Source: Dermabacter hominis NBRC 106157 (GTDB lineage: Bacteria > Actinomycetota > Actinomycetes > Actinomycetales > Dermabacteraceae). From it: DNA of 64,000 nucleotides. This document shows positions 46,499 to 55,783 of the stretch, one piece after another (the first letter of the stretch is position 1; every line of letters starts with the position of its first letter). The position numbers and the translations under genes were made by a program. Where the stretch lies: positions 62,001-126,000 of the forward strand of contig NZ_BCSI01000001.1 in assembly GCF_001570785.1 (NCBI RefSeq), given 5' to 3'. The notes under the pieces are model-generated. The model had not been told where the DNA came from. It searched no databases and saw only the letters and a program-made list of their open reading frames with translations.

Positions 46499-48085
46499 AT
46501 GGCCGACATCTCTCAGCCCGACACGAACGACCTCGTTGCCGCCTACGCGTTTGCGGAGCCGCGGATCCATCTCGGCGCGGTCGTCGATGGCGGCGAGCCG
46601 AACCCCGAAGCGCCGCTCTATATGCCGCTCGGAATGCTCAATAGGCACGGTTTGATTGCCGGCGCTACCGGCACCGGCAAAACAAAAACTTTGCAGCTCA
46701 TCGCGGAGCAAATCGCGGCCGCCGGTACCTCCGTTTTCGTCGCGGATATGAAGGGTGACCTTTCCGGCATTGCCGTTCCCGGGCAGGCGTCGGAAAAACT
46801 CACCGAACGTGCGAAGGCTCGCGCTCAAGAATGGGTATCTCGCGCTGGCACCACCGAATTCTTTTCGCTGGGTGGACACGGCAAGGGCGTGCCGATTCGC
46901 ACGACGGTTACCGAATTCGGACCGGTTCTCCTCTCCAAGGTGCTGGGTCTCAACGAGACCCAAGAATCCTCCCTTTCGCTTATCTTCCACTACGCTGACC
47001 AGAGCGGCCTTGCCCTCCTCGACCTCAAGGATCTGCGCGCCCTCATCCAATACCTCACGACCGATGGCAAGGATGAGCTCAAGAGCATCGGCGGTATTTC
47101 TACCGCGACCGCCGGTGTTATTTTGCGCAACCTCACCCAGTTCGAAAACTCCGGCGCAGACGTGTTTTTTGGAGAGCCGGCGTTCAACGTCGAGCATTTC
47201 CTCCGGAAAGATTCCGACGGTCGCGGGATCATCTCGTGTCTCGAACTTCCCGGCGTTGCCGAGCGGCCGGAAGTGTTTTCAACCTTCATGATGTGGATGC
47301 TCGCTGAGCTCTACCAGGTGCTGCCGGAAGTGGGCGATCTTCCCCAGCCGAAACTCGTGTTCTTCCTCGACGAGGCGCATCTGCTTTTCAAGGGCGCATC
47401 CAGTGCCTTTATCGACCAAGTCATCCAAACCGTGAGGCTTATTCGCTCCAAGGGCGTCGGCGTATTCTTCATTACCCAATCGCCCAAGGACATTCCCGCC
47501 GACGTTCTCGCGCAGCTCGGCAACCGCGTCCAGCACGCCTTGCGCGCTTTCACGCCCGATGACGCAAAGGCCATCAAGAAAGCAGTCGCCACCTACCCCA
47601 CAACCGAGTACGACCTCGAAAAGCTCCTGACCTCCCTCGGCACGGGCGAAGCGGTCGTCACCGTCATGAACGAGAAGGGCGCGCCGAGCCCCGTGGCCTA
47701 CGCCGCGATGCGCGCCCCCGAATCCTCGATGGAGCCCGCGCCGGAAGCCGAGATCGATCGGATTATCGCGTCCAGCCAGATCGCGGACCAGTACAGCACT
47801 GTTGTGGATCGCGAAAGCGCGTACGAGATCCTCAAGGCGCGTGCGGAGGGTAGCCAGGTCGGTCAGGGGGAGTCCGACGGTTCCTCGACGACCGTCGGAA
47901 CCGAAAAGCCCGATGCGGGCGCAGCCCCCGCCGCGAAGGCGAAGCCCGCGAAGGAAGAGCCCGGATTCGTGGAGAAGATCGCGGGCAACAGCGCGGTCAA
48001 GAGTTTCTTCCGTTCGGCGGGGACGGTGCTCGGGCGTGAGATTACGCGTTCGCTGTTCGGGACGACTCGCAAGCGTCGCCGATAG
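46499..48085 (+). CDS. HerA-like ATPase (DUF853 family)
   Basis: The 528-residue protein is a hexameric-type P-loop ATPase. It has Walker A GATGTGKTKT at 55-64, VADMKGDLSG, and Walker B LVFFLDEAHLLF, followed by VFFITQSPKDIP. The role of DUF853 proteins is not settled; they resemble the HerA/FtsK translocases. Residues about 440-490 are a Gly/Ser/Pro/Ala/Lys linker (GQGESDGSSTTVGTEK) that holds two inverted 9-mers, then a short conserved tail. AAGGAG precedes the ATG. Confidence 0.88.
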   Translation: MADISQPDTNDLVAAYAFAEPRIHLGAVVDGGEPNPEAPLYMPLGMLNRHGLIAGATGTGKTKTLQLIAEQIAAAGTSVFVADMKGDLSGIAVPGQASEKLTERAKARAQEWVSRAGTTEFFSLGGHGKGVPIRTTVTEFGPVLLSKVLGLNETQESSLSLIFHYADQSGLALLDLKDLRALIQYLTTDGKDELKSIGGISTATAGVILRNLTQFENSGADVFFGEPAFNVEHFLRKDSDGRGIISCLELPGVAERPEVFSTFMMWMLAELYQVLPEVGDLPQPKLVFFLDEAHLLFKGASSAFIDQVIQTVRLIRSKGVGVFFITQSPKDIPADVLAQLGNRVQHALRAFTPDDAKAIKKAVATYPTTEYDLEKLLTSLGTGEAVVTVMNEKGAPSPVAYAAMRAPESSMEPAPEAEIDRIIASSQIADQYSTVVDRESAYEILKARAEGSQVGQGESDGSSTTVGTEKPDAGAAPAAKAKPAKEEPGFVEKIAGNSAVKSFFRSAGTVLGREITRSLFGTTRKRRR

Positions 48086-48206
48086 GGGGTAACTGGAGAG
48101 CGCCGGTGCCTACGAACGATTCGGCAGGGTTGGCGCTATTGAATGCCCCGGAAGGGCCGGCGCTCACGCCTCACCCGCGCTGAGTCGGCAGGGCTGGATC
48201 GGCACT

Positions 48207-48233
48207 AAACCCCCATAACCCCTATGCAATTCG
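48207..48233. repeat. Half copy of palindrome family R2 (copy b)
   Basis: AAACCCCCATAACCCCTATG followed by CAATTCG matches the right arm of the full R2 elements. Together with copy c it brackets the hairpin at 48250-48285. Confidence 0.75.
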
Positions 48234-48249
48234 AAAAGAGAGGGAAGCG

Positions 48250-48285
48250 AAGGCCCCGGCGATCCGAGAGGATCTCCGGGGCCTC
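48250..48285. terminator. Hairpin between convergent HerA-like gene and gpmA
   Basis: The 9-bp stem AGGCCCCGG/CCGGGGCCT has an inner GATCC/GGATC stem. It can act for either strand, although it is more than 160 bases after the HerA-like gene and about 94 after gpmA. Confidence 0.65.
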
Positions 48286-48337
48286 GTGTGTGGGCAACCG
48301 TCGGAACCCGAGAGGTTACGGGGCGGGCGTGAGCCCG

Positions 48338-48363
48338 AAACCCCCACAACCCCTATGCAATCC
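48338..48363. repeat. Half copy of palindrome family R2 (copy c)
   Basis: AAACCCCCACAACCCCTATG followed by CAATCC is a direct repeat of copy b, 131 bases away, just after the gpmA stop. Confidence 0.75.
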
Positions 48364-48378
48364 GAGGGGGGAGAGAGT

Positions 48379-49119
48379 TTACTTCTTGCCCTGGTTGGCG
48401 ACGGCCTCTGCCGCCTTACGCGCGGCCTCCTCATCGAGGTAGCGGCCGCCCTTCGTGACAGGCTTGAAGTTTTCGTCGAGCTCGTAAACGAGCGGCTGGC
48501 CGGTCGGGATGTTGAGGCCGACGATGTCTTCGTCAGAGATGTCGTCGAGGTACTTCACGAGGGCGCGAAGCGAGTTGCCGTGCGCAGCCACGAGAACGGT
48601 CTTGCCGGCGGCGAGGTCAGGCTTGATGCCCTCTTCCCAGTAGGGGAGGAAGCGCGCGATGACGTCCTTGAGGCACTCGGCCTTCGGAACCTCGGTGCCC
48701 TCGTAGCGGGGGTCGCCATCCTGGCTGAACTCGCTGCCTTCCTCGATGGCGGGCGGCGGAACGTCGAACGAGCGGCGCCACAGCATGAACTGCTCGTCGC
48801 CGTACTTGTCGCGGGTCTCGGCCTTGTCGAGGCCCTGGAGCGCGCCGTAGTGGCGCTCGTTGAGGCGCCAGTCGCGCTTCACGGGGATCCAGTGGCGATC
48901 AGCGGCATCGAGCGCGAGGTTCGCGGTCATGATGGCGCGGCGCAGGAGCGACGTGTGCACAACGTCGGGAAGAATGCCCGATTCCTTGATGAGTTCGCCG
49001 CCATGAGTGGCTTCGCCGCGGCCCTTCTCCGAAAGAGGAACGTCGACCCAACCGGTGAACAGGTTCTTTTGATTCCATTCGCTCTCGCCGTGGCGGAGCA
49101 GTACCAGTGTGTATGTCAT
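48379..49119 (-). CDS. gpmA: 2,3-bisphosphoglycerate-dependent phosphoglycerate mutase
   Basis: The glycolytic enzyme interconverts 3- and 2-phosphoglycerate. The 246-residue protein has the phosphohistidine motif [10 protein letters not shown] with His10, then [33 protein letters not shown] and [12 protein letters not shown]. Length and features are standard for the dPGM family. A Lys-rich tail ends in ANQGKK. It starts 9 bases after the dtd stop on the same strand. Confidence 0.96.
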   Translation of the reverse strand: MTYTLVLLRHGESEWNQKNLFTGWVDVPLSEKGRGEATHGGELIKESGILPDVVHTSLLRRAIMTANLALDAADRHWIPVKRDWRLNERHYGALQGLDKAETRDKYGDEQFMLWRRSFDVPPPAIEEGSEFSQDGDPRYEGTEVPKAECLKDVIARFLPYWEEGIKPDLAAGKTVLVAAHGNSLRALVKYLDDISDEDIVGLNIPTGQPLVYELDENFKPVTKGGRYLDEEAARKAAEAVANQGKK

Positions 49120-49128
49120 GCTTCCACC

Positions 49129-49575
49129 CTACTCGGTCTCGATGAGTATCGTCATGGGACCATCGTTCGTGATACTGACCTGCATGTGTGCGCCGAACTC
49201 GCCCTCGTGCACGGTGAGGCCACGCTCGCGCACCCTGTCAATGACCTGCTGCACGAGTGGCTCCGCGACGGGCCCGGGGGCGGCTTTATTCCAGCTCGGG
49301 CGGCGCCCCTTGCGCACGTCCGCATACAGCGTGAACTGGGAAATGATCATGACGGGCGCGTTCTTATCGAGCGCGGATTTTTCATCGTCGAGAATGCGCA
49401 GTTCGCAGATCTTCCGCGCCATCGTTTCGACCGCGCTCTCGCCGTCGTCGTGGGTGATGCCCAGCAGCACGACGAGGCCCTCGCCCTCGAACTCGCCTGT
49501 TGTGCGTCGGGGGCTGTCGTGAGCGTCGAGCACCTCGACCTTCGCTCCGTTCACCTTCTGAACGATCGCGCGCAT
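49129..49575 (-). CDS. dtd: D-aminoacyl-tRNA deacylase
   Basis: The enzyme removes D-amino acids (and glycine mischarged on tRNA-Ala) from tRNA. The 148-residue protein begins MRAIVQKVNGAKVEV and contains SQFTLYADVRKGRRPSW, and NDGPMTILIET, the two motifs of the active site. The gene starts in TGATG overlap with the stop of the upstream phosphotransferase-fold gene. Confidence 0.95.
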   Translation of the reverse strand: MRAIVQKVNGAKVEVLDAHDSPRRTTGEFEGEGLVVLLGITHDDGESAVETMARKICELRILDDEKSALDKNAPVMIISQFTLYADVRKGRRPSWNKAAPGPVAEPLVQQVIDRVRERGLTVHEGEFGAHMQVSITNDGPMTILIETE

Positions 49576-51377
49576 CAGCTCTCTCCTTCCTCGTTGGCCT
49601 TTGCTGGAGGATCCTCGTGCGCATCGGCGCGGTGAGTATTACGCCGCACGGGTTCCGACGGTTGCGCCGCCTCCATCGACTTCAGGAACGTGTGGCGTGC
49701 GGGGCGCACGTGAGGGCGTCGCCGCATTCCCGGCACGTAGACGGGGGTGGGCGGGGACATCGTGATGCCCGCGCGCCCGAAGTGTTCGTGGGGCTGTTCG
49801 TTGGCGCCACCGAGCGCGAGTTCCATTTGCTGACCGGACAGCTCGGGAATCGGCGGGAGCGGAATCGTTGGATCCTGCTCGAAGTGGGCGGCGCCGTGGG
49901 CGAACGAGGTGTCGGCGCTTGGAACGGACGGCACGATGATCGGCGACGGCGAGGAGTCCTGTGCCGGTTGTTCGGCTGGCGTGCCATCGGCGTCGCCCGC
50001 CGGAGCACTCGTCGCCTCGGCATTCGTCGTGGCATCCGTACGGGACCGGGTGGCGTCGGATCCGGAAATGAGCCCGCCCGGCATGGGCCCCACGTAGTGC
50101 GGCCCATACTCGGCGACCTGCACCCACGTTTCGGCAACGCGAACCATCGCTTCCGTGGCGCGCTCCCAATCGGGCTCCTGCTGGCGATGCGGGCCCGTTG
50201 CGAGGGAAAGGACCACGCCGGCGGCGCGCAGCGCGAGTTCTTGCGGATCAACGCGGTTCGCGAAAACGGGATACCACGTGCGAATCGCCTCCGCGACCCG
50301 TTCGTGAATGTCGAGAGTCAGGCGGCCCTGATTCGCGTAGTCGCCAAGCACGGAGAGGTGGGCGCACAGGCACGCGAGGTCGTCGGCGCGGCGGCCTGGA
50401 CCAACCCCGTCAATGTCGAGGACGCCAACGACGCGGGAATTGTCCACGAACACTTGCGCCTCGTAAAAGTCGCCGTGGACGACTTCGGTGGGCTCGAGGC
50501 CAATGCGACGCTCGACGTCGGCGAGGCCCAGCTCGATGCGGTACACGAGGACATCGAGGCGGTCTTTGAGGGAGGGGAGGCTCGAGGCGACAACGCCAGC
50601 GTAAAACTCGGCGGAATCGGTCCACGGCGGGCGCACGGGCTGATCCATGAGGGAGACGGGGAGGCGGTCGAGCATCGCGACGAGATCCTCGGCGTGGCAC
50701 GCGCGCTCGCCCTCTTCGATCACCGCCTTCGCGAGAACCGTGCCGGGCAACTCGGCGAGCACGACGAGGCCGTCCGTCGAGCCGAGAACGGCGGGGACCG
50801 GAACGCCTGCCTCGAGCAGGCTGTGGTGGAGGTTGACGACGCTCGAGGTCGTGTGCGGTTGGAACACCTTGAGGAACACGTTGCGGTCGGCGAGGGTGGC
50901 CTTGAGCACGGCGCGGCGGCCGGGGCGGTAGCTCACAACCTCAACCGGCACGGGGGTGCCCTCCGCAAAGCCCGTGGCAACACCGAGACGGCCGAGGGTT
51001 TCGTGGAGGACATCCGGGTAGCACACCTGCGGGAGCATCGGCAGCCACGGGTCGTGGGGGTAGCGCCATACGCGCACGTTCATGTCGCCGTCGGTCATCA
51101 CGAGGGACTGCTCGGGGGCGAGCACGTTCTTTTCCTGCTCACCGATGTGGGCGCTCACGCCGAAGAGCTCATCGCGAGGTTCAGCCTCGGCGCCGTCAAG
51201 CTCCACCCAGCGCACCTTCGTGCGGAACATTGCTTTCGTGGAGCGTGAAGGGCGGTGGTCGACGTGGTCGAGCGTCCATTCGACGAGCTCGCCGCCCGCG
51301 TTGGTGACGGCCGCCTCGAGCACACCTCCGGCCTGGGGCCCCGTGAGAAGCTCGGAACCGTCAAGGGTCTCTGTCAT
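49575..51377 (-). CDS. APH/choline-kinase-fold phosphotransferase, C-terminal low-complexity tail
   Basis: The 600-residue protein holds an aminoglycoside phosphotransferase-like kinase fold in residues about 130-400: RRAVLKATLADRNVFLKVF, the Brenner motif VVHGDFYEAQVFV and LDIDGVGPGRRADDLA. Before it is a domain with VRVWRYPHDPWLP. The last 200 residues are rich in Ala, Pro, Gln and Thr and probably unfolded. The substrate is unknown; similar actinobacterial proteins are not shown to inactivate drugs. ATG at 51377 has a weak ribosome site. The tail carries a 9-mer at 49654. Confidence 0.82.
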   Translation of the reverse strand: MTETLDGSELLTGPQAGGVLEAAVTNAGGELVEWTLDHVDHRPSRSTKAMFRTKVRWVELDGAEAEPRDELFGVSAHIGEQEKNVLAPEQSLVMTDGDMNVRVWRYPHDPWLPMLPQVCYPDVLHETLGRLGVATGFAEGTPVPVEVVSYRPGRRAVLKATLADRNVFLKVFQPHTTSSVVNLHHSLLEAGVPVPAVLGSTDGLVVLAELPGTVLAKAVIEEGERACHAEDLVAMLDRLPVSLMDQPVRPPWTDSAEFYAGVVASSLPSLKDRLDVLVYRIELGLADVERRIGLEPTEVVHGDFYEAQVFVDNSRVVGVLDIDGVGPGRRADDLACLCAHLSVLGDYANQGRLTLDIHERVAEAIRTWYPVFANRVDPQELALRAAGVVLSLATGPHRQQEPDWERATEAMVRVAETWVQVAEYGPHYVGPMPGGLISGSDATRSRTDATTNAEATSAPAGDADGTPAEQPAQDSSPSPIIVPSVPSADTSFAHGAAHFEQDPTIPLPPIPELSGQQMELALGGANEQPHEHFGRAGITMSPPTPVYVPGMRRRPHVRPARHTFLKSMEAAQPSEPVRRNTHRADAHEDPPAKANEEGES

Positions 51378-51464
51378 GCTCTCATTGTTGCAGGTTGTGG
51401 CCGGGCCCTTCTGAACGGCCGTGCACGCAGGGTGTATGGCGCAGACACTTTGTAGGGTGGGTGT

Positions 51465-51914
51465 ATGAGTGAAAACACGACTTCCCGCCCTCGCCCCGAG
51501 CTTGGCGGCAACCTGCTCGGCCCGAAGCCGACCTTCCTGCCCGACGAGCTCGATCGCCCCGTTCGCGAGCGCGAAGGTGACGACCCGAAGAAGGTCGCTG
51601 CTGACCACCCCACCTCCCCGCTCGCCTGGGCGCTCCTCGCCCAGGAGTCAAGTGCCGACGGCGACACGATCGAGGCCTACGCATTCGCGCGCGTTGGCTA
51701 CCACCGCGGTCTCGACGCGCTGCGCCGCGCCGGCTGGCGAGGCCAGGGTGAAGTCCCCGCCTCCCACGAACCAAACCGCGGTTTTCTTCTGTGCCTCCTG
51801 CACCTTGCGCGTGCCGCAGAAGCGATCGGCGAGACCGGCGAGGTAGAACGCCTGAGGGATTTCATCGCCGAATCTGACCCGAGCCTGAGCGACGCCACAA
51901 CGCTCGCCCCTTAA
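51465..51914 (+). CDS. DUF3151-family protein
   Basis: The 149-residue protein matches the actinobacterial DUF3151 pattern, with LLGPKPTFLPDEL, HPTSPLAWALLAQES, AYAFARVGYHRGLDALRRAGW and HEPNRGFLLCLLHLARAAEAIG. It resembles a tetratricopeptide-like helical fold. The function is unknown. It precedes purA by 81 bases on the same strand. The 87-base region between it and the divergent kinase-fold gene holds both promoters. Confidence 0.88.
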   Translation: MSENTTSRPRPELGGNLLGPKPTFLPDELDRPVREREGDDPKKVAADHPTSPLAWALLAQESSADGDTIEAYAFARVGYHRGLDALRRAGWRGQGEVPASHEPNRGFLLCLLHLARAAEAIGETGEVERLRDFIAESDPSLSDATTLAP

Positions 51915-51995
51915 CGTCGGCAATCACTCCGCGTAAAATAGGCCTTTGCTGTTTCGTTACCGCGCGCACCAGGACGCCGCGCACAAGGAGATGTC

Positions 51996-53327
51996 ATGCC
52001 CGCGATCGTGATCGTTGGAGCCCAGTGGGGCGATGAAGGAAAGGGAAAGGCAACCGATCTTCTCGGCGATCGCGTCGACTACGTTGTCAAGCCCAACGGC
52101 GGCAACAATGCGGGGCACACGGTCGTCGTCCACGGCGAAAAGTTCGAGCTTAAACTCCTCCCCGCGGGGATTCTGTCGCCGAACGCGACGCCCGTGATCG
52201 GCAACGGCGTGGTCGTGAACCTCGATGCGCTCTTCGAGGAAATCGACACTCTTGAATCGCGCGGCGTCGACACCTCGCACTTGCGCATTTCCGCGAACGC
52301 GCACATCGTTGCCCCCTTCCACCAAACGATGGACCGCGTCACCGAGCGCTTCCTCGGCAAGCGCGCAATCGGTACAACCGGCCGCGGCATCGGGCCTGCC
52401 TACATGGACAAGGTGGGGCGCCTCGGCATCCGCGTGCAGGACCTGTTCGACGAGTCGATCCTGCGCCAAAAGGTTGAAGGCTCGCTTCGCCAGAAGAATG
52501 GCGTGCTCGTGAAGCTCTACAACCGTCGGGCCGTAGAGGTTGAGGAGATCGTGGCAGGCCTTCTCCAGTACGCGGAGCGGATCCGCCCCATGGTCGTGGA
52601 CACGACCGAGATGCTGAACTCGGCGCTCGACCGGGGGGAACTCGTGCTCATGGAGGGCGGCCAAGCGACCTACCTCGACGTGGACCACGGCACGTACCCG
52701 TTCGTGACGAGCTCGAACCCCACCGCGGGTGGCGCGTGCACGGGTTCCGGTATCGGTCCGACGCGCATCGATCGCGCGATCGGCATCGTCAAGGCGTACA
52801 CGACGCGCGTGGGCGCTGGCCCGTTCCCCACGGAACTCTTCGATAAATGGGGCGAATACCTTCAGCAGAAGGGCCACGAAGTGGGCGTCAATACGGGGCG
52901 CCCGCGCCGTTGCGGCTGGTACGACGCCCTCATGATTCGCCACGCCGTGCGCATCAATGGCTTTACCGATCTGGTGCTCACGAAGCTCGACATTCTCACG
53001 GGTCTCGACGAGGTGCCGATCTGCACCGCCTACGAGATCGATGGCGAAATCCACCGAGACATGCCCATGACGCAAACTGAGTTCCACCACGCGAAGCCCG
53101 TATACGAGACGATGCCCGGGTGGAGCGAGGACATCTCGAAGGCTCGCACGTTCGAGCAGCTGCCAATCGAGGCACAAAACTACGTGCGCCGGCTCGAGGA
53201 CCTTGCCGGCTGCCGCATTTCGGCGATCGGCGTTGGTCCGGACCGCGATGACACTATCGCGGTGCACTCGCTCATTCCCAGCGAGGAACGCCTCGCGGGT
53301 GAAGGGTCCGACGGTGCCGGCGCGTAA
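51996..53327 (+). CDS. purA: Adenylosuccinate synthase
   Basis: The enzyme joins IMP and aspartate using GTP, the first step to AMP. The 443-residue protein has [12 protein letters not shown] (P-loop), [42 protein letters not shown] and DRDDTI near the end. After the normal end of the family it has a short extra tail, [13 protein letters not shown]. This tail carries a 9-mer (53307), and the last 14 bases overlap the next gene. Confidence 0.97.
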   Translation: MPAIVIVGAQWGDEGKGKATDLLGDRVDYVVKPNGGNNAGHTVVVHGEKFELKLLPAGILSPNATPVIGNGVVVNLDALFEEIDTLESRGVDTSHLRISANAHIVAPFHQTMDRVTERFLGKRAIGTTGRGIGPAYMDKVGRLGIRVQDLFDESILRQKVEGSLRQKNGVLVKLYNRRAVEVEEIVAGLLQYAERIRPMVVDTTEMLNSALDRGELVLMEGGQATYLDVDHGTYPFVTSSNPTAGGACTGSGIGPTRIDRAIGIVKAYTTRVGAGPFPTELFDKWGEYLQQKGHEVGVNTGRPRRCGWYDALMIRHAVRINGFTDLVLTKLDILTGLDEVPICTAYEIDGEIHRDMPMTQTEFHHAKPVYETMPGWSEDISKARTFEQLPIEAQNYVRRLEDLAGCRISAIGVGPDRDDTIAVHSLIPSEERLAGEGSDGAGA

Positions 53328-53739
53328 GCCGATCCCGATCTCCGACGGCACGGCCGCGATCCGTTCGTGGTGCGAGAACGGCAAAGACACGGCGAGACCT
53401 ACCCTCGCGCTTGCGGTGCGATTCACTCTCCAGGTTCTCGCCGAGGAATATCCGGGCGGCGCCGTCGAACTGCGCGTTCCACCGTTCGGTGCCGTGCAGA
53501 GCATCGAGGGCACGAGCCACACGCGCGGAACCCCGCCGGCAGTCGTGGAGATGGATGCAGCAACCTGGATGCGCCTTGCGACGGGTGAGCTGACGTGGGC
53601 CGAGGGCCGCGCGAAAGGTGGCGGCGTGAGCGCATCCGGCGAACGCAGCGACCTGTCTGACATTCTGCCCGTGCCGATCGCCCGGAGGATCGCCGCTGAA
53701 GAAGCGCCCGCCCGCCCCACTACGACCGAGGAGAATTAA
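53314..53739 (+). CDS. Sterol-carrier-like (SCP2-fold) family protein
   Basis: The 141-residue protein matches the bacterial SCP-like family often found in actinobacteria ([50 protein letters not shown]). These proteins have a lipid-binding fold; the ligand is unknown. The start is GTG at 53314, inside the purA tail, overlapping it by 14 bases. No strong ribosome site is seen, so it is probably coupled to purA. Confidence 0.82.
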   Translation: MPARKPIPISDGTAAIRSWCENGKDTARPTLALAVRFTLQVLAEEYPGGAVELRVPPFGAVQSIEGTSHTRGTPPAVVEMDAATWMRLATGELTWAEGRAKGGGVSASGERSDLSDILPVPIARRIAAEEAPARPTTTEEN

Positions 53740-53742
53740 CAC

Positions 53743-54162
53743 GTGACGAGCGAGAACACGCCCGAAGCCGGCTCCCTCCCCGCCGATGCCTCCGACGCAC
53801 ACGTCGAGCATCACGGACAGGACGATAGCCAGGCGAATGTTGAGGCCGCTGCGCCAGCTGAGGTCGACTCCGACGATGAGGGTGCCGCGGGCACGGATCC
53901 TCACGCGACGCCGATGCCAACGGCGCTCTTTGTGAGGCGCGAGCGCCGCATGAATCTCGGCGGGTGGGTCGTGCTCGCCCTCGTGCTCGGTGCCCTCTCG
54001 GGGCTCGTGTGGGGCATGTTCCGGGGTGTTTTCGATGTTGCACCGCTCGTGATCGCTGCGCTTTACGGGGTTCTCTTTATCGGGGGTCCCCTCGCCCTTC
54101 TCGCCGTGATCGTTGACTGGGTGCTTGAGCGCAATCGCGCTCAAGCCCGCGCCAAGAAGTGA
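53743..54162 (+). CDS. Small membrane protein of unknown function
   Basis: The 139-residue protein has an acidic, low-complexity N-terminal 60 residues (AEVDSDDEGAAG), then two membrane segments (WVVLALVLGALSGLVWGMF and LVIAALYGVLFIGGPLALLA) and a basic end RAQARAKK. No family is recognised. GAGGAG lies nine bases before the GTG. It is 3 bases after the SCP-like gene, so it forms the end of the purA group. Confidence 0.75.
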   Translation: MTSENTPEAGSLPADASDAHVEHHGQDDSQANVEAAAPAEVDSDDEGAAGTDPHATPMPTALFVRRERRMNLGGWVVLALVLGALSGLVWGMFRGVFDVAPLVIAALYGVLFIGGPLALLAVIVDWVLERNRAQARAKK

Positions 54163-54210
54163 GTCGGGCGGCGACGTTTCAGAAGGAAGCCGTAGGAAAG
54201 AGGGCACGTC

Positions 54211-54276
54211 TGAATTGCATAGGGGTTGTGGGGGTTTCGGAGGCGGATCAAACCCCCACAGTCTCTATGCAATTCA
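54211..54276. repeat. Intergenic palindrome, family R2, full copy d
   Basis: TGAATTGCATAGGGGTTGTG followed by GGGGTTT pairs with AAACCCCCACAGTCTCTATG followed by CAATTCA, around a 12-base centre. It lies between the purA group and purF, 32 bases before the purF start. Confidence 0.9.
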
Positions 54277-54307
54277 CGAGGGGCGTGTGCCGTATTAGAC
54301 TGGATTA

Positions 54308-55783
54308 GTGCTACCCGCAGACGGACGACTTACCCACGACCTCCTTCCCGACGATCGCCAACCGAAAGACGAATGCGGCGTTTTTGGCGTGTTCGCGCCA
54401 GGAGAAGACGTCGCCACCCTCACCTACTTCGGGCTCTACGCGCTTCAGCACCGCGGCCAGGAGTCGGCGGGCATCGCGACCTCAAATGGCGAACAGATCC
54501 TCGTCTACAAGGACATGGGTCTCGTCTCGCAAGTGTTCGACGAAGGCAATCTCAAGACTCTCCAGGGTCACATGGCCGTGGGCCACACGCGCTATTCCAC
54601 GACCGGGGCAAGCCACTGGGTGAACGCCCAGCCGACGCTCGGCCCTCGACCCGACGGCACGATCGCCCTCGCCCATAATGGCAACCTCGTGAACACCCTC
54701 GAGCTCCTCGAGCTTCTCCACGAGCGCCAGGGCAGCGCGAAAATCGGTGAGCTCAAGCAGGGCAACACGACCGACACGGCGATCGTGACGGCCCTTCTCA
54801 ATCACGACGGAAGCCTCGAGGAGAACCTCAAGGACCTCATGGGCCGTATCCGCGGTGCCTACTGCTTCGTGCTCATGAATGAAAAGACCCTGTACGCGGC
54901 GCGCGACCCGCGAGGCATCCGCCCTCTCGTGCTCGGCAGGCTGTCGAACGGGTGGGTTGTGGCCTCCGAGACCGCCGCCCTCGATATTTGTGGCGCGAGC
55001 TTCGTGCGCGAAGTTGCGCCTGGCGAGCTCATCGCGATCGACGAAGACGGCCTGCGTTGCGAGCAGGTCCTCGAACCCGCGCGCAAGAGCTGCGTGTTTG
55101 AATACGTCTACCTCTCGCGCCCCGACACGAACCTCAACGGGCGGAGCGTGAACGAGTCGCGCATCGAGATGGGGCGTGAGCTTGCGCGCGAACACCCCGT
55201 CGACGCTGACCTCGTGATCCCCACGCCGGAATCGGGCACACCCGCCGCGATCGGGTACGCCCAAGAATCCGGCATCCCCTACGGGCAGGGCATGGTCAAG
55301 AACGCCTACGTAGGTCGCACGTTCATCCAGCCCACGCAAACACTTCGCCAGCTCGGTATTCGCCTCAAGCTCAACCCGCTTCGCGAAGTTATCGAGGGCA
55401 AGCGCCTCGTCGTCATCGACGATTCAATCGTGCGCGGCAACACGCAGCGAGCCGTGGTTCGCATGCTCCGCGAGGCAGGCGCGAGCGAGGTGCACGTACG
55501 GATCAGCTCACCGCCTGTGAAGTGGCCCTGCTATTACGGCATCGACTTTGCGGATCGCGCCCAACTCATTGCCAACGGTCTTGATACCGAAGAAATCTGC
55601 CGCTCGATCGGTGCCGACTCCCTCGGATACATCAGCTTTGACGGCATGGTGCGCGCGACCGCGCAACAACCGAACCAGCTGTGCTCTGCATGCTTCACCG
55701 GGGAATATCCCATCCCACTGCCCGCTCCCGATTCCGAGGGCCGCGAACTGCTTGGCATGGCCGACAAGGAGATCCAGAAATGA
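54308..55783 (+). CDS. purF: Amidophosphoribosyltransferase
   Basis: The enzyme starts purine synthesis by converting PRPP and glutamine to phosphoribosylamine. The 491-residue protein has a 22-residue N-terminal segment to be removed, exposing Cys23 in CGVFGVFAPGE, the glutamine amidotransferase nucleophile. It continues with LQHRGQESAGIA and VGHTRYSTTG, and the PRPP loop VVIDDSIVRGNTQ. Four Cys positions, including NQLCSACFTGEYP, suggest the Fe-S-containing Bacillus type. GTG start at 54308. The stop overlaps purM (ATGA). Confidence 0.96.
   Translation: MLPADGRLTHDLLPDDRQPKDECGVFGVFAPGEDVATLTYFGLYALQHRGQESAGIATSNGEQILVYKDMGLVSQVFDEGNLKTLQGHMAVGHTRYSTTGASHWVNAQPTLGPRPDGTIALAHNGNLVNTLELLELLHERQGSAKIGELKQGNTTDTAIVTALLNHDGSLEENLKDLMGRIRGAYCFVLMNEKTLYAARDPRGIRPLVLGRLSNGWVVASETAALDICGASFVREVAPGELIAIDEDGLRCEQVLEPARKSCVFEYVYLSRPDTNLNGRSVNESRIEMGRELAREHPVDADLVIPTPESGTPAAIGYAQESGIPYGQGMVKNAYVGRTFIQPTQTLRQLGIRLKLNPLREVIEGKRLVVIDDSIVRGNTQRAVVRMLREAGASEVHVRISSPPVKWPCYYGIDFADRAQLIANGLDTEEICRSIGADSLGYISFDGMVRATAQQPNQLCSACFTGEYPIPLPAPDSEGRELLGMADKEIQK

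Noticed and set aside
48207-48363. CRISPR array from the two R2 half copies
   Set aside because: Only two units with 105 unlike bases between, which contain a hairpin. No cas genes are present.
49500-51248. 582-codon plus-strand frame opposite the kinase-fold gene
   Set aside because: No domain can be recognised and it mirrors the codon pattern of the minus-strand gene.
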